Shown here in pieces: positions 41,856 through 50,736 of a stretch of 64,000 nt of DNA. The DNA lies in contig VFYV01000002.1 in the NCBI GenBank assembly GCA_016871395.1, positions 1-64,000 of the forward strand. Reading direction: 5' to 3'. The DNA comes from Actinomycetota bacterium. Lineage in GTDB: Bacteria > Actinomycetota > Acidimicrobiia > Acidimicrobiales > Ilumatobacteraceae. The translations under genes were made by a program, and so were the position numbers. Below the pieces are notes generated by a model, which was not told the origin of the DNA, ran no database searches, and was given only the letters and a program-made list of their open reading frames with translations. The first letter of the stretch is position 1, and every line of letters starts with the position of its first letter.

Positions 41856-42695
41856 TCATCGCGCCTCGGACGAACCCGATTCTCGATAGTCCCCGAAAGC
41901 GGCATCGCGCTCACTCAAGGCCGCAGTGACGCCCTTGGTGGCAAAGCCCTGCATGTATTCCATGGACGACTTTTGGTGGAACCCCAGGGCCTGGATCTCC
42001 GCGGTAGCCCGGATGCCGGCCCGAATTCCCATGGCCTCCATGGCGCGATGGGCGGCGCGCTTGTTCAGCGCCAACAGGTCGGCCGGGATCTTGGCTACCC
42101 GCTCGGCCACTGCCACCACGGCCGAATCCAGGTCGGCCAGCGGGAAGGCTCGGTTGGCGAAGCCGTTGGTGACGGCCTCGATCCCCGACATCGAATCACC
42201 GGTGAGCAGGGCCTCCATACCCCGGCGTAGCCCCATGATCCAGGTCTGCCATTGCATATCGGGAGGTGACATCAATCGAACCGGCGGGTATCCGATCTTG
42301 GCATCCTCGGCGACGTACACCAGGTCGCACGCGGTGGCCAACTCGGTGCCACCGGCCAGGCAGTAGCCATGGACCTGCCCGATGATCGGAGTACTCATGT
42401 CCCACATTTCGAACCAGTTGTTCACGACGTGACGCGACCACCAGCCGTCCGCCCGCGAGATGGGACGTTCGACATCCGAGTTCGGCGAGCCGAGGTCGTA
42501 ACCGGCGCAGAAACACGAGCCCGCTCCTCGGACGATCATCACCGAGATGTCGCGATCCTTGTCACCGGCACGCATCGCATCGAATAGGGCCCCACGGAGA
42601 TCGTCGTTGAGGGCATTGCGTTTCTCGGGGCGGTTCAAGGTGAATCGACGCACCTTCGGAGCGGGGTCGTCGGTCAAAAGAACATCGTTTGCCAT
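41856..42695 (-). CDS. Enoyl-CoA hydratase/isomerase (crotonase) family
   Basis: 279 residues from ATG 42695, six bases after the synthetase stop; a longer frame is not supported. Oxyanion-hole segments are SCFCAGYDLG and GYCLAGGTELATACDLVY, whose Glu corresponds to the first catalytic Glu of hydratases. The second catalytic Glu is missing: the site reads IGYPPVRL where hydratases have xPEV. It may therefore be an isomerase, hydrolase or other crotonase, not a plain hydratase. It is encoded with an acyl-CoA synthetase upstream, supporting a beta-oxidation-like pathway. Confidence 0.88.
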   Translation of the reverse strand: MANDVLLTDDPAPKVRRFTLNRPEKRNALNDDLRGALFDAMRAGDKDRDISVMIVRGAGSCFCAGYDLGSPNSDVERPISRADGWWSRHVVNNWFEMWDMSTPIIGQVHGYCLAGGTELATACDLVYVAEDAKIGYPPVRLMSPPDMQWQTWIMGLRRGMEALLTGDSMSGIEAVTNGFANRAFPLADLDSAVVAVAERVAKIPADLLALNKRAAHRAMEAMGIRAGIRATAEIQALGFHQKSSMEYMQGFATKGVTAALSERDAAFGDYRESGSSEAR

Positions 42696-42700
42696 GGTCG

Positions 42701-44239
42701 TCAAGCTTTCTCCCAGTAGGGGGCGCGTAGTTTGCGTTTGTTGATCTTGCCCATGGTGTTGCGACCGAGATCGTCGACGAAGTCGATCGAGCGTGGGCAC
42801 TTGTAGTGGCTCAAGCGCTCGCGACAAAACGCCAGCACCTCGGATGCCTCGGGCGGATTCGAGGGGTCGCGCAGAATCGCCAGCGCCTTCAACTCCTCCC
42901 CCATTTCACCGTGAGGCACGCCGATACATGCCACATCGAGGATCGCTGGGTACTGCACCAACACCTGCTCGGCCTCGGCCGGGTAAATGTTCACGCCACC
43001 CGATACCACCATGTCACTGAAACGATCGGTGATGAAGACGTAGCCATCCTGATTGACATAGCCGATCTCACCCAGCGTGAAGACGCCGGGGGCGATGTTG
43101 GCGGACCTGGTCTTATCGGCGTCGTTGGGGTAGACGACGCCTCGTCCCGTCGAGTCCCGGAAGAAAAGGCGACCCTCGGTGAGGGCGGGAACCTCGTTGC
43201 CCTCATCGTCCAAGACGAGCACCGAGAACGGCGGAACCGGGCGACCCACCGACCCGGGGTTCTCCAGCCACTCGGCACTGGTGATCTGGCAAGTGGTGCC
43301 CACCTCGGTGGCGCCGTAGGCATCGATGAAGATCGGACCCCACCATTCGATCATCGCCCGCTTCACGTCGATCGGACACGACGCTCCCGTATGAGCCGCC
43401 AACTTCATCGACGAAATGTCGTACCTTTTCTTCACCTCGTCGGGCAACGCCAACAGTCGGACGAAGTGGGTCGGCACCATCACCGACGACTCCGTGCGGT
43501 GCTCATGGATCGCCTGCAGGGTCTTCTCGGCGTCGAACTTGGCCAAGATGACCATCGGGACTCCACGCACCAGCAAGCGCATGCCGTTCAACGGACCGGT
43601 GTGGTACATCGGACCGACGACCAGATGCGTGCCGAATTGGGCGAAGCGATTGGCCTTCATGCCCTCGAGATGTTCGGCCATGGTCGACCCCCCGGCAAAC
43701 ATCGTGGGTGGCAATTCGGTGCCCTTGGGGCGACCCGTGGTACCCGAGGTGTAGAGCAGGTTCGCCCGCGGGGCGACGTCGAGGGGCGGATGCGCCGGAT
43801 CGCCCGACGCCAGCCACTCGGCCCACGGTCGCACCCCCGCCGCGCTGACTCCCCAACCGATCACCTCGATCGCGAGTCCTTCGGATCGGGCGATGTCCAC
43901 GGCGGCCACCCCACGCTCGACAGTCTCAGGACCGACGAACAACATGCGTGAATCGGAGTCGACGAGGATGTAGGCGGTCTCCTCGGCCGTCAGGTGGAAG
44001 TTCACCGGCACCGTCGACGTGCTGCCCAACAAGCACCCGAGGTGGGCCAAGGCTGTCTCGGCAGCGTTCTCGGCGAACACGGCGACACGGCGGTTCGGAC
44101 CCAGATCGGCGGCCAACGCGTTGTTGGCCACTCGATTCAAGATGTCGTCGACATCGGCCCATCGCAGAGCCTTGTCGGGATCACGCACGGCGATCTCGTC
44201 GGGACGATCATGAGCCAGATCGGCGGCAAAGACAGGCAT
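42701..44239 (-). CDS. Acyl-CoA synthetase (AMP-forming)
   Basis: 512 residues. The P-loop is LLYTSGTTGRPKGTEL near residue 163, then the A5 segment DAYGATEVGTTCQI, the Asp of FTLGEIGYVNQDG, and FSDMVVSGGVNIYPAEAEQ. The C-terminal catalytic Lys is in NTMGKINKRKLRAPYWEKA. It is similar to the synthetase at 57447-59024 (APYWE ending, GGVNIYPAE), so the two are paralogues of the FadD4-like group. It activates an acid for the crotonase encoded directly downstream. A SnoaL-like gene precedes it by nine bases. Confidence 0.92.
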   Translation of the reverse strand: MPVFAADLAHDRPDEIAVRDPDKALRWADVDDILNRVANNALAADLGPNRRVAVFAENAAETALAHLGCLLGSTSTVPVNFHLTAEETAYILVDSDSRMLFVGPETVERGVAAVDIARSEGLAIEVIGWGVSAAGVRPWAEWLASGDPAHPPLDVAPRANLLYTSGTTGRPKGTELPPTMFAGGSTMAEHLEGMKANRFAQFGTHLVVGPMYHTGPLNGMRLLVRGVPMVILAKFDAEKTLQAIHEHRTESSVMVPTHFVRLLALPDEVKKRYDISSMKLAAHTGASCPIDVKRAMIEWWGPIFIDAYGATEVGTTCQITSAEWLENPGSVGRPVPPFSVLVLDDEGNEVPALTEGRLFFRDSTGRGVVYPNDADKTRSANIAPGVFTLGEIGYVNQDGYVFITDRFSDMVVSGGVNIYPAEAEQVLVQYPAILDVACIGVPHGEMGEELKALAILRDPSNPPEASEVLAFCRERLSHYKCPRSIDFVDDLGRNTMGKINKRKLRAPYWEKA

Positions 44240-44248
44240 TGGTCGGCC

Positions 44249-44737
44249 TCAGACGTCAGCGGCCACGCCGCGCTCCACGAGAGCCTCGCGATGATTGGCG
44301 AAGTCCGCCGACAGGTCCGCGGGTCCTCCGTAGTGGACCTGCAGGAATCGGCGCGAGAAGAGCCATTGGCCGTTCACTTTGCGGTACGCGTCGTCGTAAT
44401 GGGCGAGAAGGAGTCCCGTCTGACCGTCGGCCCGTCGAAAACGCTCGCTGATGGCCCAACGGCCGGTGGCCTCGTCGGCGGTCGCCCCCTGCCACGCGTC
44501 CCCGTTGTGGACGGTTTGCACCACCGCGGCAAAACCAGTCATGGCGCCGTACCACAACTTCGAGATGGAGTCCTTGCCCTCGACCAGGCGGCCGCGCCCC
44601 AGGTCCCACACTGCATCGTCGGTCCAACACGAACCCCATTGCTCACCCGACCGATGAACCACGGCATCGGCATAGCGATTGATCAGACGTTGAATCGCGA
44701 CGTAATCATCGACGGAGACGGGAAGAACGTTTGTCAT
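44249..44737 (-). CDS. SnoaL/NTF2-like protein (SnoaL_4 type)
   Basis: 162 residues. YVAIQRLINRYADAVVHRSGEQWGSCWTDDAVWDLG is the characteristic N-terminal helix and strand of the SnoaL_4 group. The cone then follows, with ISERFRRADGQTGLLLAHYDDAYRK and WLFSRRFLQVHYGG. Members include dehydratases, isomerases and ring-hydroxylase beta-subunit-like folds; no catalytic set is diagnostic here. It is first gene of the leftward operon with the synthetase and crotonase, so it likely acts on the same compound. Confidence 0.83.
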   Translation of the reverse strand: MTNVLPVSVDDYVAIQRLINRYADAVVHRSGEQWGSCWTDDAVWDLGRGRLVEGKDSISKLWYGAMTGFAAVVQTVHNGDAWQGATADEATGRWAISERFRRADGQTGLLLAHYDDAYRKVNGQWLFSRRFLQVHYGGPADLSADFANHREALVERGVAADV

Positions 44738-44763
44738 GGTCCTTTTCTAGCCCAACGGGGTGC

Positions 44764-44791
44764 TCCCGAGCGATGGGAACATCGCTCGGGA
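44764..44791. promoter_or_regulatory. Perfect 12-bp palindrome between SnoaL and P450 genes
   Basis: TCCCGAGCGATG and CATCGCTCGGGA are separated by GGAA, in the divergent region. A smaller palindrome, CCGAT-CCGGT-ATCGG, follows at 44809-44823. An operator for both directions is plausible; a terminator is not, as both genes start here. Confidence 0.5.
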
Positions 44792-44836
44792 AGGTCCGTG
44801 CACCGCGACCGATCCGGTATCGGACAGAATGAGTCG

Positions 44837-46087
44837 GTGGACCACGAGATCGATCTCGAACGACTGACGTTGCTCGACCCCGAGGTATCCGACTGTCCGT
44901 ACGCGGCCTACGACGCGCTGCGCCGTCGGGCACCGGTGTGGCGCGACAACGCCACCGGCATGTTCGTCGTGACCCGCTACGAGGATGTCCGGATGGTTCT
45001 CACCGACACCGTGCGCTTCACCAGCGCGCGCCACCGAGGCCGCATCGACCCGCGCAGTGCCCGTTTGAAGAAGATCTACGAGGAAAAGGGTTGGCTTCCG
45101 GGCGCGACGCTCGCCGGCCGCGATGACCCCGAGCATCGTGAGATGCGCGGCTTGTTCAACCATGCTTTTCGCCCCTCCAAGATCAAGGAGATGGACGGCT
45201 TCATCGTGGACCTGGCTCATTCGCTCATCGACGAGTTCGTCGGAGCCGGCCGGTGCGACTGGGTGCGTTCGTTCGCCATACCGCTCCCCTTGACCGTGAT
45301 CGGGCGTCAGATGGGCGCTCGCGACGAGGACATGTGGCGCATCAAGGGCTGGACCGACGCCTGGGTGCATCGCTTGGGGATGATGCAGACCGAGGACGAG
45401 GCGGTCTGGTCGACCGAAATGGAAATCGAGGCCCAGCATTACTTCCAACCGATTTTCGAGCGTCTGCGCCACGAGCCCGATGACACCTTGTTGAGCGACT
45501 TGGTGAACACCGTCATCCCCGAGTGGGGCCGCACCCTCACCGACAACGAACTACACGCTGAGATGATGGCCGACACCTTCGTAGGCGGCTCGGAGACCAC
45601 CACCAACGCATTGGCTGAGGGTGTTCGTCTGCTCATCGAAAACCCCGACGAGTGGGACAAGGTGAGTTCCGACCCCGATCGATACGTGCCGTTGTTGGCC
45701 GAGGAGGTGCTGCGGCTCGAAGGTCCGGTACAGGGTCTCTTCCGCACCACCGCCGTAGAAGTCGAGCTTCACGGAGTCACCATTCCCGCCGGTTCGGTGG
45801 TGAACGTGCGCTACGGAGCCGCCAACCGCGACGAGAACCAATTCGAGTGCCCCGAGGAGATGAACCTCGATCGCGACAACGTGCGCAGTCACGTGGCTTT
45901 CGGTTTCGGCACCCACCACTGTCTCGGAGCCCCTTTGGCTCGACGCGAGTTGATCATCGGTTTTCGAGCCCTCGTCGACCGCGTGGATCGCATGTGGTTC
46001 ATCGACGGAGCGAACGATTTCCGTCACCACCCGAACTTCTGTCTACGGGCGCTGAAGCACCTTCACGTTGGTTTCACCGCGCGTTGA
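44837..46087 (+). CDS. Cytochrome P450
   Basis: 416 residues from GTG 44837; the longer in-frame extension is antisense to the SnoaL gene and rejected. The I-helix is FVGGSETTTN, with Ser before Glu. ExxR is EVLRL, and the heme loop is FGFGTHHCLG with Cys362. DAYALRRRAPVW-like N-terminus and RYGAANRDENQFE are standard. The 14 bases at the end overlap a SnoaL-like gene on the other strand. It may serve the leftward acyl-CoA operon, sharing a control region. Confidence 0.93.
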   Translation: MDHEIDLERLTLLDPEVSDCPYAAYDALRRRAPVWRDNATGMFVVTRYEDVRMVLTDTVRFTSARHRGRIDPRSARLKKIYEEKGWLPGATLAGRDDPEHREMRGLFNHAFRPSKIKEMDGFIVDLAHSLIDEFVGAGRCDWVRSFAIPLPLTVIGRQMGARDEDMWRIKGWTDAWVHRLGMMQTEDEAVWSTEMEIEAQHYFQPIFERLRHEPDDTLLSDLVNTVIPEWGRTLTDNELHAEMMADTFVGGSETTTNALAEGVRLLIENPDEWDKVSSDPDRYVPLLAEEVLRLEGPVQGLFRTTAVEVELHGVTIPAGSVVNVRYGAANRDENQFECPEEMNLDRDNVRSHVAFGFGTHHCLGAPLARRELIIGFRALVDRVDRMWFIDGANDFRHHPNFCLRALKHLHVGFTAR

Positions 46088-46496
46088 GCGACTTCAGCAA
46101 CGCCCCGCTGTCGTGGTAATCGACCTCGTGCTCGACGCGTCCATCCACGATTCGCAACCAACTCATTCCCGGGCTCGACCATTTCTTGCCCACATGTTGC
46201 TTTCCGATCACCGAAGCCATCTCCTCGGTGATCGTCGCGCTCATGACCCAGTTGGTGGCCACGCCGTCGTCACTCGTCCAAAACTGATCGGGTAGCAACA
46301 GCAGATCGGGCCACTTGTCCAAGCCCTTCTTGAAGAACGAGCGAATGGCCGGCCAGCCATGGTGCGATCCACCGACGATGTCATTCAGAATCGCCTCCGG
46401 GTGCATCATCGATTCGGGGGCGTCGGCGTCACCACTGCTCCAGGCGGCGAAGAGATCGGTGACAAGTCGGATTCGTGGATCGGTGTTCGAACTCAT
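46074..46496 (-). CDS. SnoaL-like/nuclear transport factor 2 family protein
   Basis: 140 residues from ATG 46496 (MSSNTDPRIRLV). The chain VTDLFAAWSSGDADAPESMMHPEAILND gives the SnoaL-like first helix and strand, then HHGWPAIRSFFKKGLDKWPDLLLLPDQFW, and the closing strands MSWLRIVDGRVEHEVDYHDSGALLKSL. It probably is an isomerase, cyclase or hydrolase. It converges on, and overlaps, the P450 gene end. The phosphotransferase gene lies 11 bases upstream on the same strand, so they may be one transcript. Confidence 0.82.
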   Translation of the reverse strand: MSSNTDPRIRLVTDLFAAWSSGDADAPESMMHPEAILNDIVGGSHHGWPAIRSFFKKGLDKWPDLLLLPDQFWTSDDGVATNWVMSATITEEMASVIGKQHVGKKWSSPGMSWLRIVDGRVEHEVDYHDSGALLKSLNAR

Positions 46497-46507
46497 GTCG
46501 AATACTG

Positions 46508-47443
46508 TCACACGGCGCCGTCGAACTCGATCAGCTTCTGCAGGAACATGCGGTACACCGCGGTGCCGACGATGGCCATGTTCGGCGCCGGATTCGCGCC
46601 CGTCTCGTAAAGTCGTCGACACGTCAGATTGGCGCACGAACCTTTGAAATAGTTGAACGCCTCCCAATAGCGCCAAACCTCGGGGGCGATACGAATTCCG
46701 GTGATCGTGGCCAGTTGGCCGAGCCACTCGTCCTTGGGCAACGCACGGGAGCCACGCATCTGGATACAGAACACCCAATCCTCCATCGGGTCTCCGACAT
46801 GCCCGAATTCCCAATCGGTGATCGCCAAAACGCGTTTCCCGTCGTGGACGAAATTGTCCGGACCGGCGTCGCCATGAACGACACTCAATCGATCACCTTC
46901 CGGGGCATTGATCATGAGCCACTCCGCACTGCGTTCCAGTAGTGCGACGGGCTCGTCGGTCGACGAGCGGTACACGTCGCGCCATCGCCGAACCTGGGTC
47001 ATGGTCGCTTCTCGCACATTCGCCACGTTCGACACTCCGAGTAGGTCGCCCAACGACCCGGATGTCGGATCGATGCCGTGCATCGCGTGGAGCACTCCGA
47101 TGAAATCCCCCACTGGCGGAGGTTTCCCGGGCACGGAGGGCACGTACTCCATCACGAAGAAGCGACGACCCATGACCACACCCCGTTCGTCCCCGGCCAA
47201 CACGCGGGCCACCGGAACCCCGTGCTCGTGAAGCCCGGTCATCAGACGCGACTCCCGAATCCCATCGGTGCCGAACACCCCACCCTGTTCGATCCGCACC
47301 ACCACGCGCTCCCCGTTGGTCGCGGTCGCGACCACCATTTCCCGGGAATGTCCTTCGCTGATGCGATGGAACGATTCGACGGCGGACCAGTCGAGGACGG
47401 CCACCAACCAGTCGGCGAGGGCCTCGGACTCGGTCCGGTTCAT
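46508..47443 (-). CDS. APH-family phosphotransferase
   Basis: 311 residues. N-lobe strands are ISEGHSREMVVA and ERVVVRIEQGG (ATP Lys replaced by Arg in RIEQG, which may affect nucleotide binding). The catalytic loop is VVHGDAGPDNFV, followed by the metal-binding ITDWEFGHVGDPMEDW. It resembles the FadE36-type kinases of mycobacteria, and differs from the three EcKinase-like enzymes. Its start overlaps the 83-residue gene in ATGA, forming part of a tightly coupled operon that begins with the unknown protein at 49849. Confidence 0.87.
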   Translation of the reverse strand: MNRTESEALADWLVAVLDWSAVESFHRISEGHSREMVVATATNGERVVVRIEQGGVFGTDGIRESRLMTGLHEHGVPVARVLAGDERGVVMGRRFFVMEYVPSVPGKPPPVGDFIGVLHAMHGIDPTSGSLGDLLGVSNVANVREATMTQVRRWRDVYRSSTDEPVALLERSAEWLMINAPEGDRLSVVHGDAGPDNFVHDGKRVLAITDWEFGHVGDPMEDWVFCIQMRGSRALPKDEWLGQLATITGIRIAPEVWRYWEAFNYFKGSCANLTCRRLYETGANPAPNMAIVGTAVYRMFLQKLIEFDGAV

Positions 47444-47691
47444 GGCGGGCTCAGTCGACCTCGGAACGCCGATAGAACCCCGCCATCCGCCGCCAACTTC
47501 GCGACGAGGGCCTCGACCTCCGAGGAATCGGTCGCCATCACGTGCGTCGGGTCCACTTGACGCTCCAGCACCGCGATCAGTTGGATCACCGTCGTGCGGA
47601 CCGCCGGATCTTCGACGGCGGGAAGAACCGTCTCGCGCAGGACCGCGGCGGTATTCCGCATGACGGTCGCGTCATCGAAGTCCGCCGTCAT
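47440..47691 (-). CDS. Small helical protein, 83 aa (possibly DUF6285-like)
   Basis: ATG 47691 overlaps the epimerase stop in ATGA, and its own stop overlaps the kinase start the same way. The product, MTADFDDATVMRNTAAVLRE onwards, is predicted to be three or four helices with RTTVIQLIAVLERQVD in the middle. Small helical proteins, some annotated DUF6285, often neighbour APH kinases; that match is from memory and tentative. Translational coupling suggests that it works with the kinase. Confidence 0.72.
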   Translation of the reverse strand: MTADFDDATVMRNTAAVLRETVLPAVEDPAVRTTVIQLIAVLERQVDPTHVMATDSSEVEALVAKLAADGGVLSAFRGRLSPP

Positions 47692-48707
47692 CGGACACCT
47701 CGCAGCATGGCGACCGCACGGGACTCGGCCTCGAAGTCCCAACTGGACCGCCACACCGGATCCGACAGCGGACCATCGAGACGATCCCACCCCTGCTTCT
47801 TGAACCAGTTGTACGTGTGCCGGTGCCCATCCTCGAAACCGAGTTCGGGCTCGAACCCCAGCAGGCGGCGTGCCTTGTCCGTGCTCAGCACGGCGTGATG
47901 TCCTGATCCGAAGAGGTGTCCGTGAACTCCGGACGGAAATCCCTCGGGTCGCTCGTCGGGAATCATCACCACCTCGGCCTCGACCCCGACGATGGCCGCC
48001 AGGGTGTCGACGTAGAGCATGCTGGTGACCGCTTCGGCGGTGGCGTTGAACACCTCGCCCTGGGCCGCTTCCACGCCGATCACGTCGACCATCAGTCGAC
48101 ACAGGTCATCGACGTGTCCATAGGAGCCAGCCACCAGGCCCCCGTGAGGCAACAAGATCGGGCGGCGTTGGATGAGTCGCAGGAACATGGGAGTTTCCAT
48201 GTCGTAGATGTTGTTGTACGGGCCGTAAATGGCCGCCGGTCGAACGATCGTGACCGGGAAACCCGTGGATGCGTGACGCCTCAACATCTCGGTCTCGACC
48301 ATGGCCTTGAATCCGCCGTACGAGCGGGGGCCGCTGCGATCGATGTCGAGTTCTTCGTGCCACGGGAAGACGCCGAGTTGCGACTGGTCGTACGCCATGA
48401 TCGACGACACGTAGACGTAGTGCCCCACCGAACCATCGACGAGATCGAGCAAGCCGCCGATGTCGCCCCCGCCGGCGACCATCACGAAACCGGACACGTC
48501 GAAAATCGCGTCCCACCTTCGTCCTGACAGGACGCGGGAAACCGCATCCATGTCGGTGCGGTCGGCCACCAAGTGCTCGACGCCGTCGGGCAACGCAGTC
48601 GGCGTGACGCCCCGATTCAGCACCGCCAATTCGTGACCCTCGGCCAGCAAGTGCTCGACCAGCCGACGTCCGACGAAGACGGAGCCTCCGAGCACGAGGG
48701 CGCGCAT
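47688..48707 (-). CDS. NAD(P)-dependent epimerase/dehydratase (extended SDR)
   Basis: 339 residues from ATG 48707, which overlaps the stop of the upstream gene by one base (TGATG). Cofactor binding is ALVLGGSVFVGRRLVEHL. IFDVSGFV and VYVSSIMAYD give the catalytic Ser region, and SYGGFKAMVE contains the Tyr-x3-Lys. VRPAAIYGPYN and SYGHVDDLCRL are typical of nucleotide-sugar or isoflavone-reductase-like extended SDRs. Whether it acts on sugars or on a 3-beta-hydroxysteroid-like compound is open; its operon with a kinase and an unknown protein favours a hydrophobic metabolite. Confidence 0.87.
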   Translation of the reverse strand: MRALVLGGSVFVGRRLVEHLLAEGHELAVLNRGVTPTALPDGVEHLVADRTDMDAVSRVLSGRRWDAIFDVSGFVMVAGGGDIGGLLDLVDGSVGHYVYVSSIMAYDQSQLGVFPWHEELDIDRSGPRSYGGFKAMVETEMLRRHASTGFPVTIVRPAAIYGPYNNIYDMETPMFLRLIQRRPILLPHGGLVAGSYGHVDDLCRLMVDVIGVEAAQGEVFNATAEAVTSMLYVDTLAAIVGVEAEVVMIPDERPEGFPSGVHGHLFGSGHHAVLSTDKARRLLGFEPELGFEDGHRHTYNWFKKQGWDRLDGPLSDPVWRSSWDFEAESRAVAMLRGVR

Positions 48708-49849
48708 CAGAGACCCTCGTACGGTCCGAGCACCACCGATTCCAGGTGTCCCGTTCCGGTGTCCCGGGTATCGGACAGGTTCGTGCAACGACCCCAGGCC
48801 TCGGCGTAATGCCAGCGATTGAGGTTGGTGGGCTTGGGAGTCACGACCGACGTCACGCGGTCGATTTCCCAGACCTCACCCTCGTGGTGGAGGTCGCCTC
48901 GATACACACCGCGACCCAAGGCGTCATCGAAGCCGTTGTGGTAGCCACCACCCTGTAGATACAGCGGGTAGGAAATCGGCTCGCTGCGATAGGACTCCAC
49001 CACGCCATCGGGTCGGGTGAGGTGCACGGTGGAGGACTTCAGACGACTGGTGTTGCGACCGTCGACCCTCACGAACTCGACCTCGTAATCCAGAGACGAG
49101 TAGGCGAACGATTCCCGGGTGTCTCCGTAGGGATACACGCAACGCGTCTCGAGCTTGGTGTACGGCGCCCGTCCTCCGGCGTGATGGAACTGCCAAAAGA
49201 TGGCCCGATCCGGCATGCGGTACCAGCACCACTGGCGGAGCCCGGGGGGCGGCGTGTGCACCGGTGGCGGGGCGATCACGTTGGTCCGCGGACCGCCAGT
49301 CTGGTTTCCGATACCCCACGAGTGATCACGCACACCGGTCCACTCGTTCACCTCGATGCGCTCTCCGGCCACCTCGATCCAACCGGTCACCTTCATCACC
49401 TGGTCGTAGTTCGAGCGATCGCTGTGCAGGCGACCGTTGACGTAGACCTGAACGTGATCCTCGTTGTAGGGAGCGTGGACGCCCTCCCACAGCAGGTCGT
49501 ACGCCTGGCCGTGCTCGTTGGGGACACAGACGGTGCGCAGGGTGCGCAGTCCCTCCAATATCTCTATCGACATCGGTCCGACGGCGATGTCGTCGATGGC
49601 CGGACGGAGCCGACGGGACCAGCGCATGTTGTGTTGCCGGCCATCGATGGCCGTGCAGAGGAAACCGTCGATGACGTCGTTGTTGATGTGCAGACGTAGT
49701 CCCATGAACCACGCCACCCGGCCGGCGTCGTCACCCATCGTGAAGTAAAAGCCGTCGCTCCAATGCTGCGACCCGTCCATCACGGTGTCGAACGTGTTGC
49801 CGATCTGATGTCGGGGAAACTCGTCGAATCGGGTCAGTTCGCGCCCCAC
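48707..49849 (-). CDS. Unknown conserved-looking protein, possibly AttH/CrtC-like lipocalin fold
   Basis: 380 residues from GTG 49849, selected because the sequence before VGRELTRFDEF is low in coding character. It is Trp- and Tyr-rich with many predicted beta-strands: QHWSDGFYFTMGD, VAWFMGLRLHINNDV, YDLLWEGVHAPYNEDHVQVY, then VNEWTGVRDHSWGIGN, and YLQGGGYHNGF. The WTGxRDxSWG motif recalls AttH/CrtC-type two-lipocalin proteins that bind or hydrate terpenoids, but I cannot confirm this. No signal peptide. First gene of the operon with the epimerase, the 83-residue protein and the kinase. Confidence 0.72.
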   Translation of the reverse strand: MGRELTRFDEFPRHQIGNTFDTVMDGSQHWSDGFYFTMGDDAGRVAWFMGLRLHINNDVIDGFLCTAIDGRQHNMRWSRRLRPAIDDIAVGPMSIEILEGLRTLRTVCVPNEHGQAYDLLWEGVHAPYNEDHVQVYVNGRLHSDRSNYDQVMKVTGWIEVAGERIEVNEWTGVRDHSWGIGNQTGGPRTNVIAPPPVHTPPPGLRQWCWYRMPDRAIFWQFHHAGGRAPYTKLETRCVYPYGDTRESFAYSSLDYEVEFVRVDGRNTSRLKSSTVHLTRPDGVVESYRSEPISYPLYLQGGGYHNGFDDALGRGVYRGDLHHEGEVWEIDRVTSVVTPKPTNLNRWHYAEAWGRCTNLSDTRDTGTGHLESVVLGPYEGL

Positions 49850-49933
49850 GGGGCAAACCCTAGAAGATCGGGTCGGTAAGAATGGTCCTCGGGGAAGCGT
49901 CGTGCTACGTCGCGCAACCAGCGAGGGAGACAA

Positions 49934-50734
49934 ATGATCGCCGATCACAGCAACACATCACTCGACCAAATGTGGTCGTTGTCGGGTCGTCGCGCGGTCG
50001 TCACCGGCGGGGCCAAAGGCATCGGAGCCGCCACGGCCAAGCGACTCGCCGAAGCCGGTGCCGACGTGATCGTGGCCGACATCGACGAGAGCGGCGCGGC
50101 ACGAACCGCCGTCGAGATCGCCGGTGCGTCCGGGCGCACCGTCATCAGCGCCGCACTCGACATCAGCGACACCGCGTCGATCGTCGCACTCACAGAACTC
50201 TGCGTCGACCGACTCGGGGGTCTCGACATCTGGGTGAACAACGCCGGCATCTACCCCACGACCGGTCCGGCGTTGCAGGCCAGCGACGACTTCGTCGATC
50301 GACTCCTCGAGGTGAACGTGCGTGGATCGTACGCGTGTGCCCGCGAGGCCGCCAAACGCATGAGCAGTGGTGGCGTGATCGTCAATCTCGCCTCCACCAC
50401 CGGCTTTCGGGCCGCACCCGGCATCAGCGCCTACGTCGTCTCCAAGCACGCCGTGGTCGGACTCACGAAGTCCCTGGCGCTCGAGTTCGGTCCCATGAAC
50501 ATCCGGGTGGTTGGGGTCGCACCCGGACCGATCGACACCCCCGGGGTGCGCGACCAACTCGCGCCACTCAAGGCTGCCGGCCTCGACGTCGGCGCGCGCA
50601 TGAGTCAGACATTGCTCGGTCGCGCCGGGCAGGCCGACGACATCGCCCGCGTCATCTTGTTCCTCGCGTGCGACATGGCCGCCTGGATCACCGGTGAGGT
50701 CGTGGTGGCCGATGCCGGATCTTTGGCGGGTTGA
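49934..50734 (+). CDS. SDR-family oxidoreductase
   Basis: 266 residues, ATG with GGGAG upstream. Cofactor site is TGGAKGIG, and VADIDES suggests NAD preference (Asp at the end of strand 2). WVNNAGIY, catalytic Ser in NLASTTGF, Tyr-x3-Lys in YVVSK and the end ITGEVVVADAG are classical. It diverges from the unknown-protein operon. The kinase gene starts two bases after its stop, and a Rieske oxygenase follows, so this is a three-gene catabolic operon. Confidence 0.92.
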   Translation: MIADHSNTSLDQMWSLSGRRAVVTGGAKGIGAATAKRLAEAGADVIVADIDESGAARTAVEIAGASGRTVISAALDISDTASIVALTELCVDRLGGLDIWVNNAGIYPTTGPALQASDDFVDRLLEVNVRGSYACAREAAKRMSSGGVIVNLASTTGFRAAPGISAYVVSKHAVVGLTKSLALEFGPMNIRVVGVAPGPIDTPGVRDQLAPLKAAGLDVGARMSQTLLGRAGQADDIARVILFLACDMAAWITGEVVVADAGSLAG

Positions 50735-50736
50735 CC

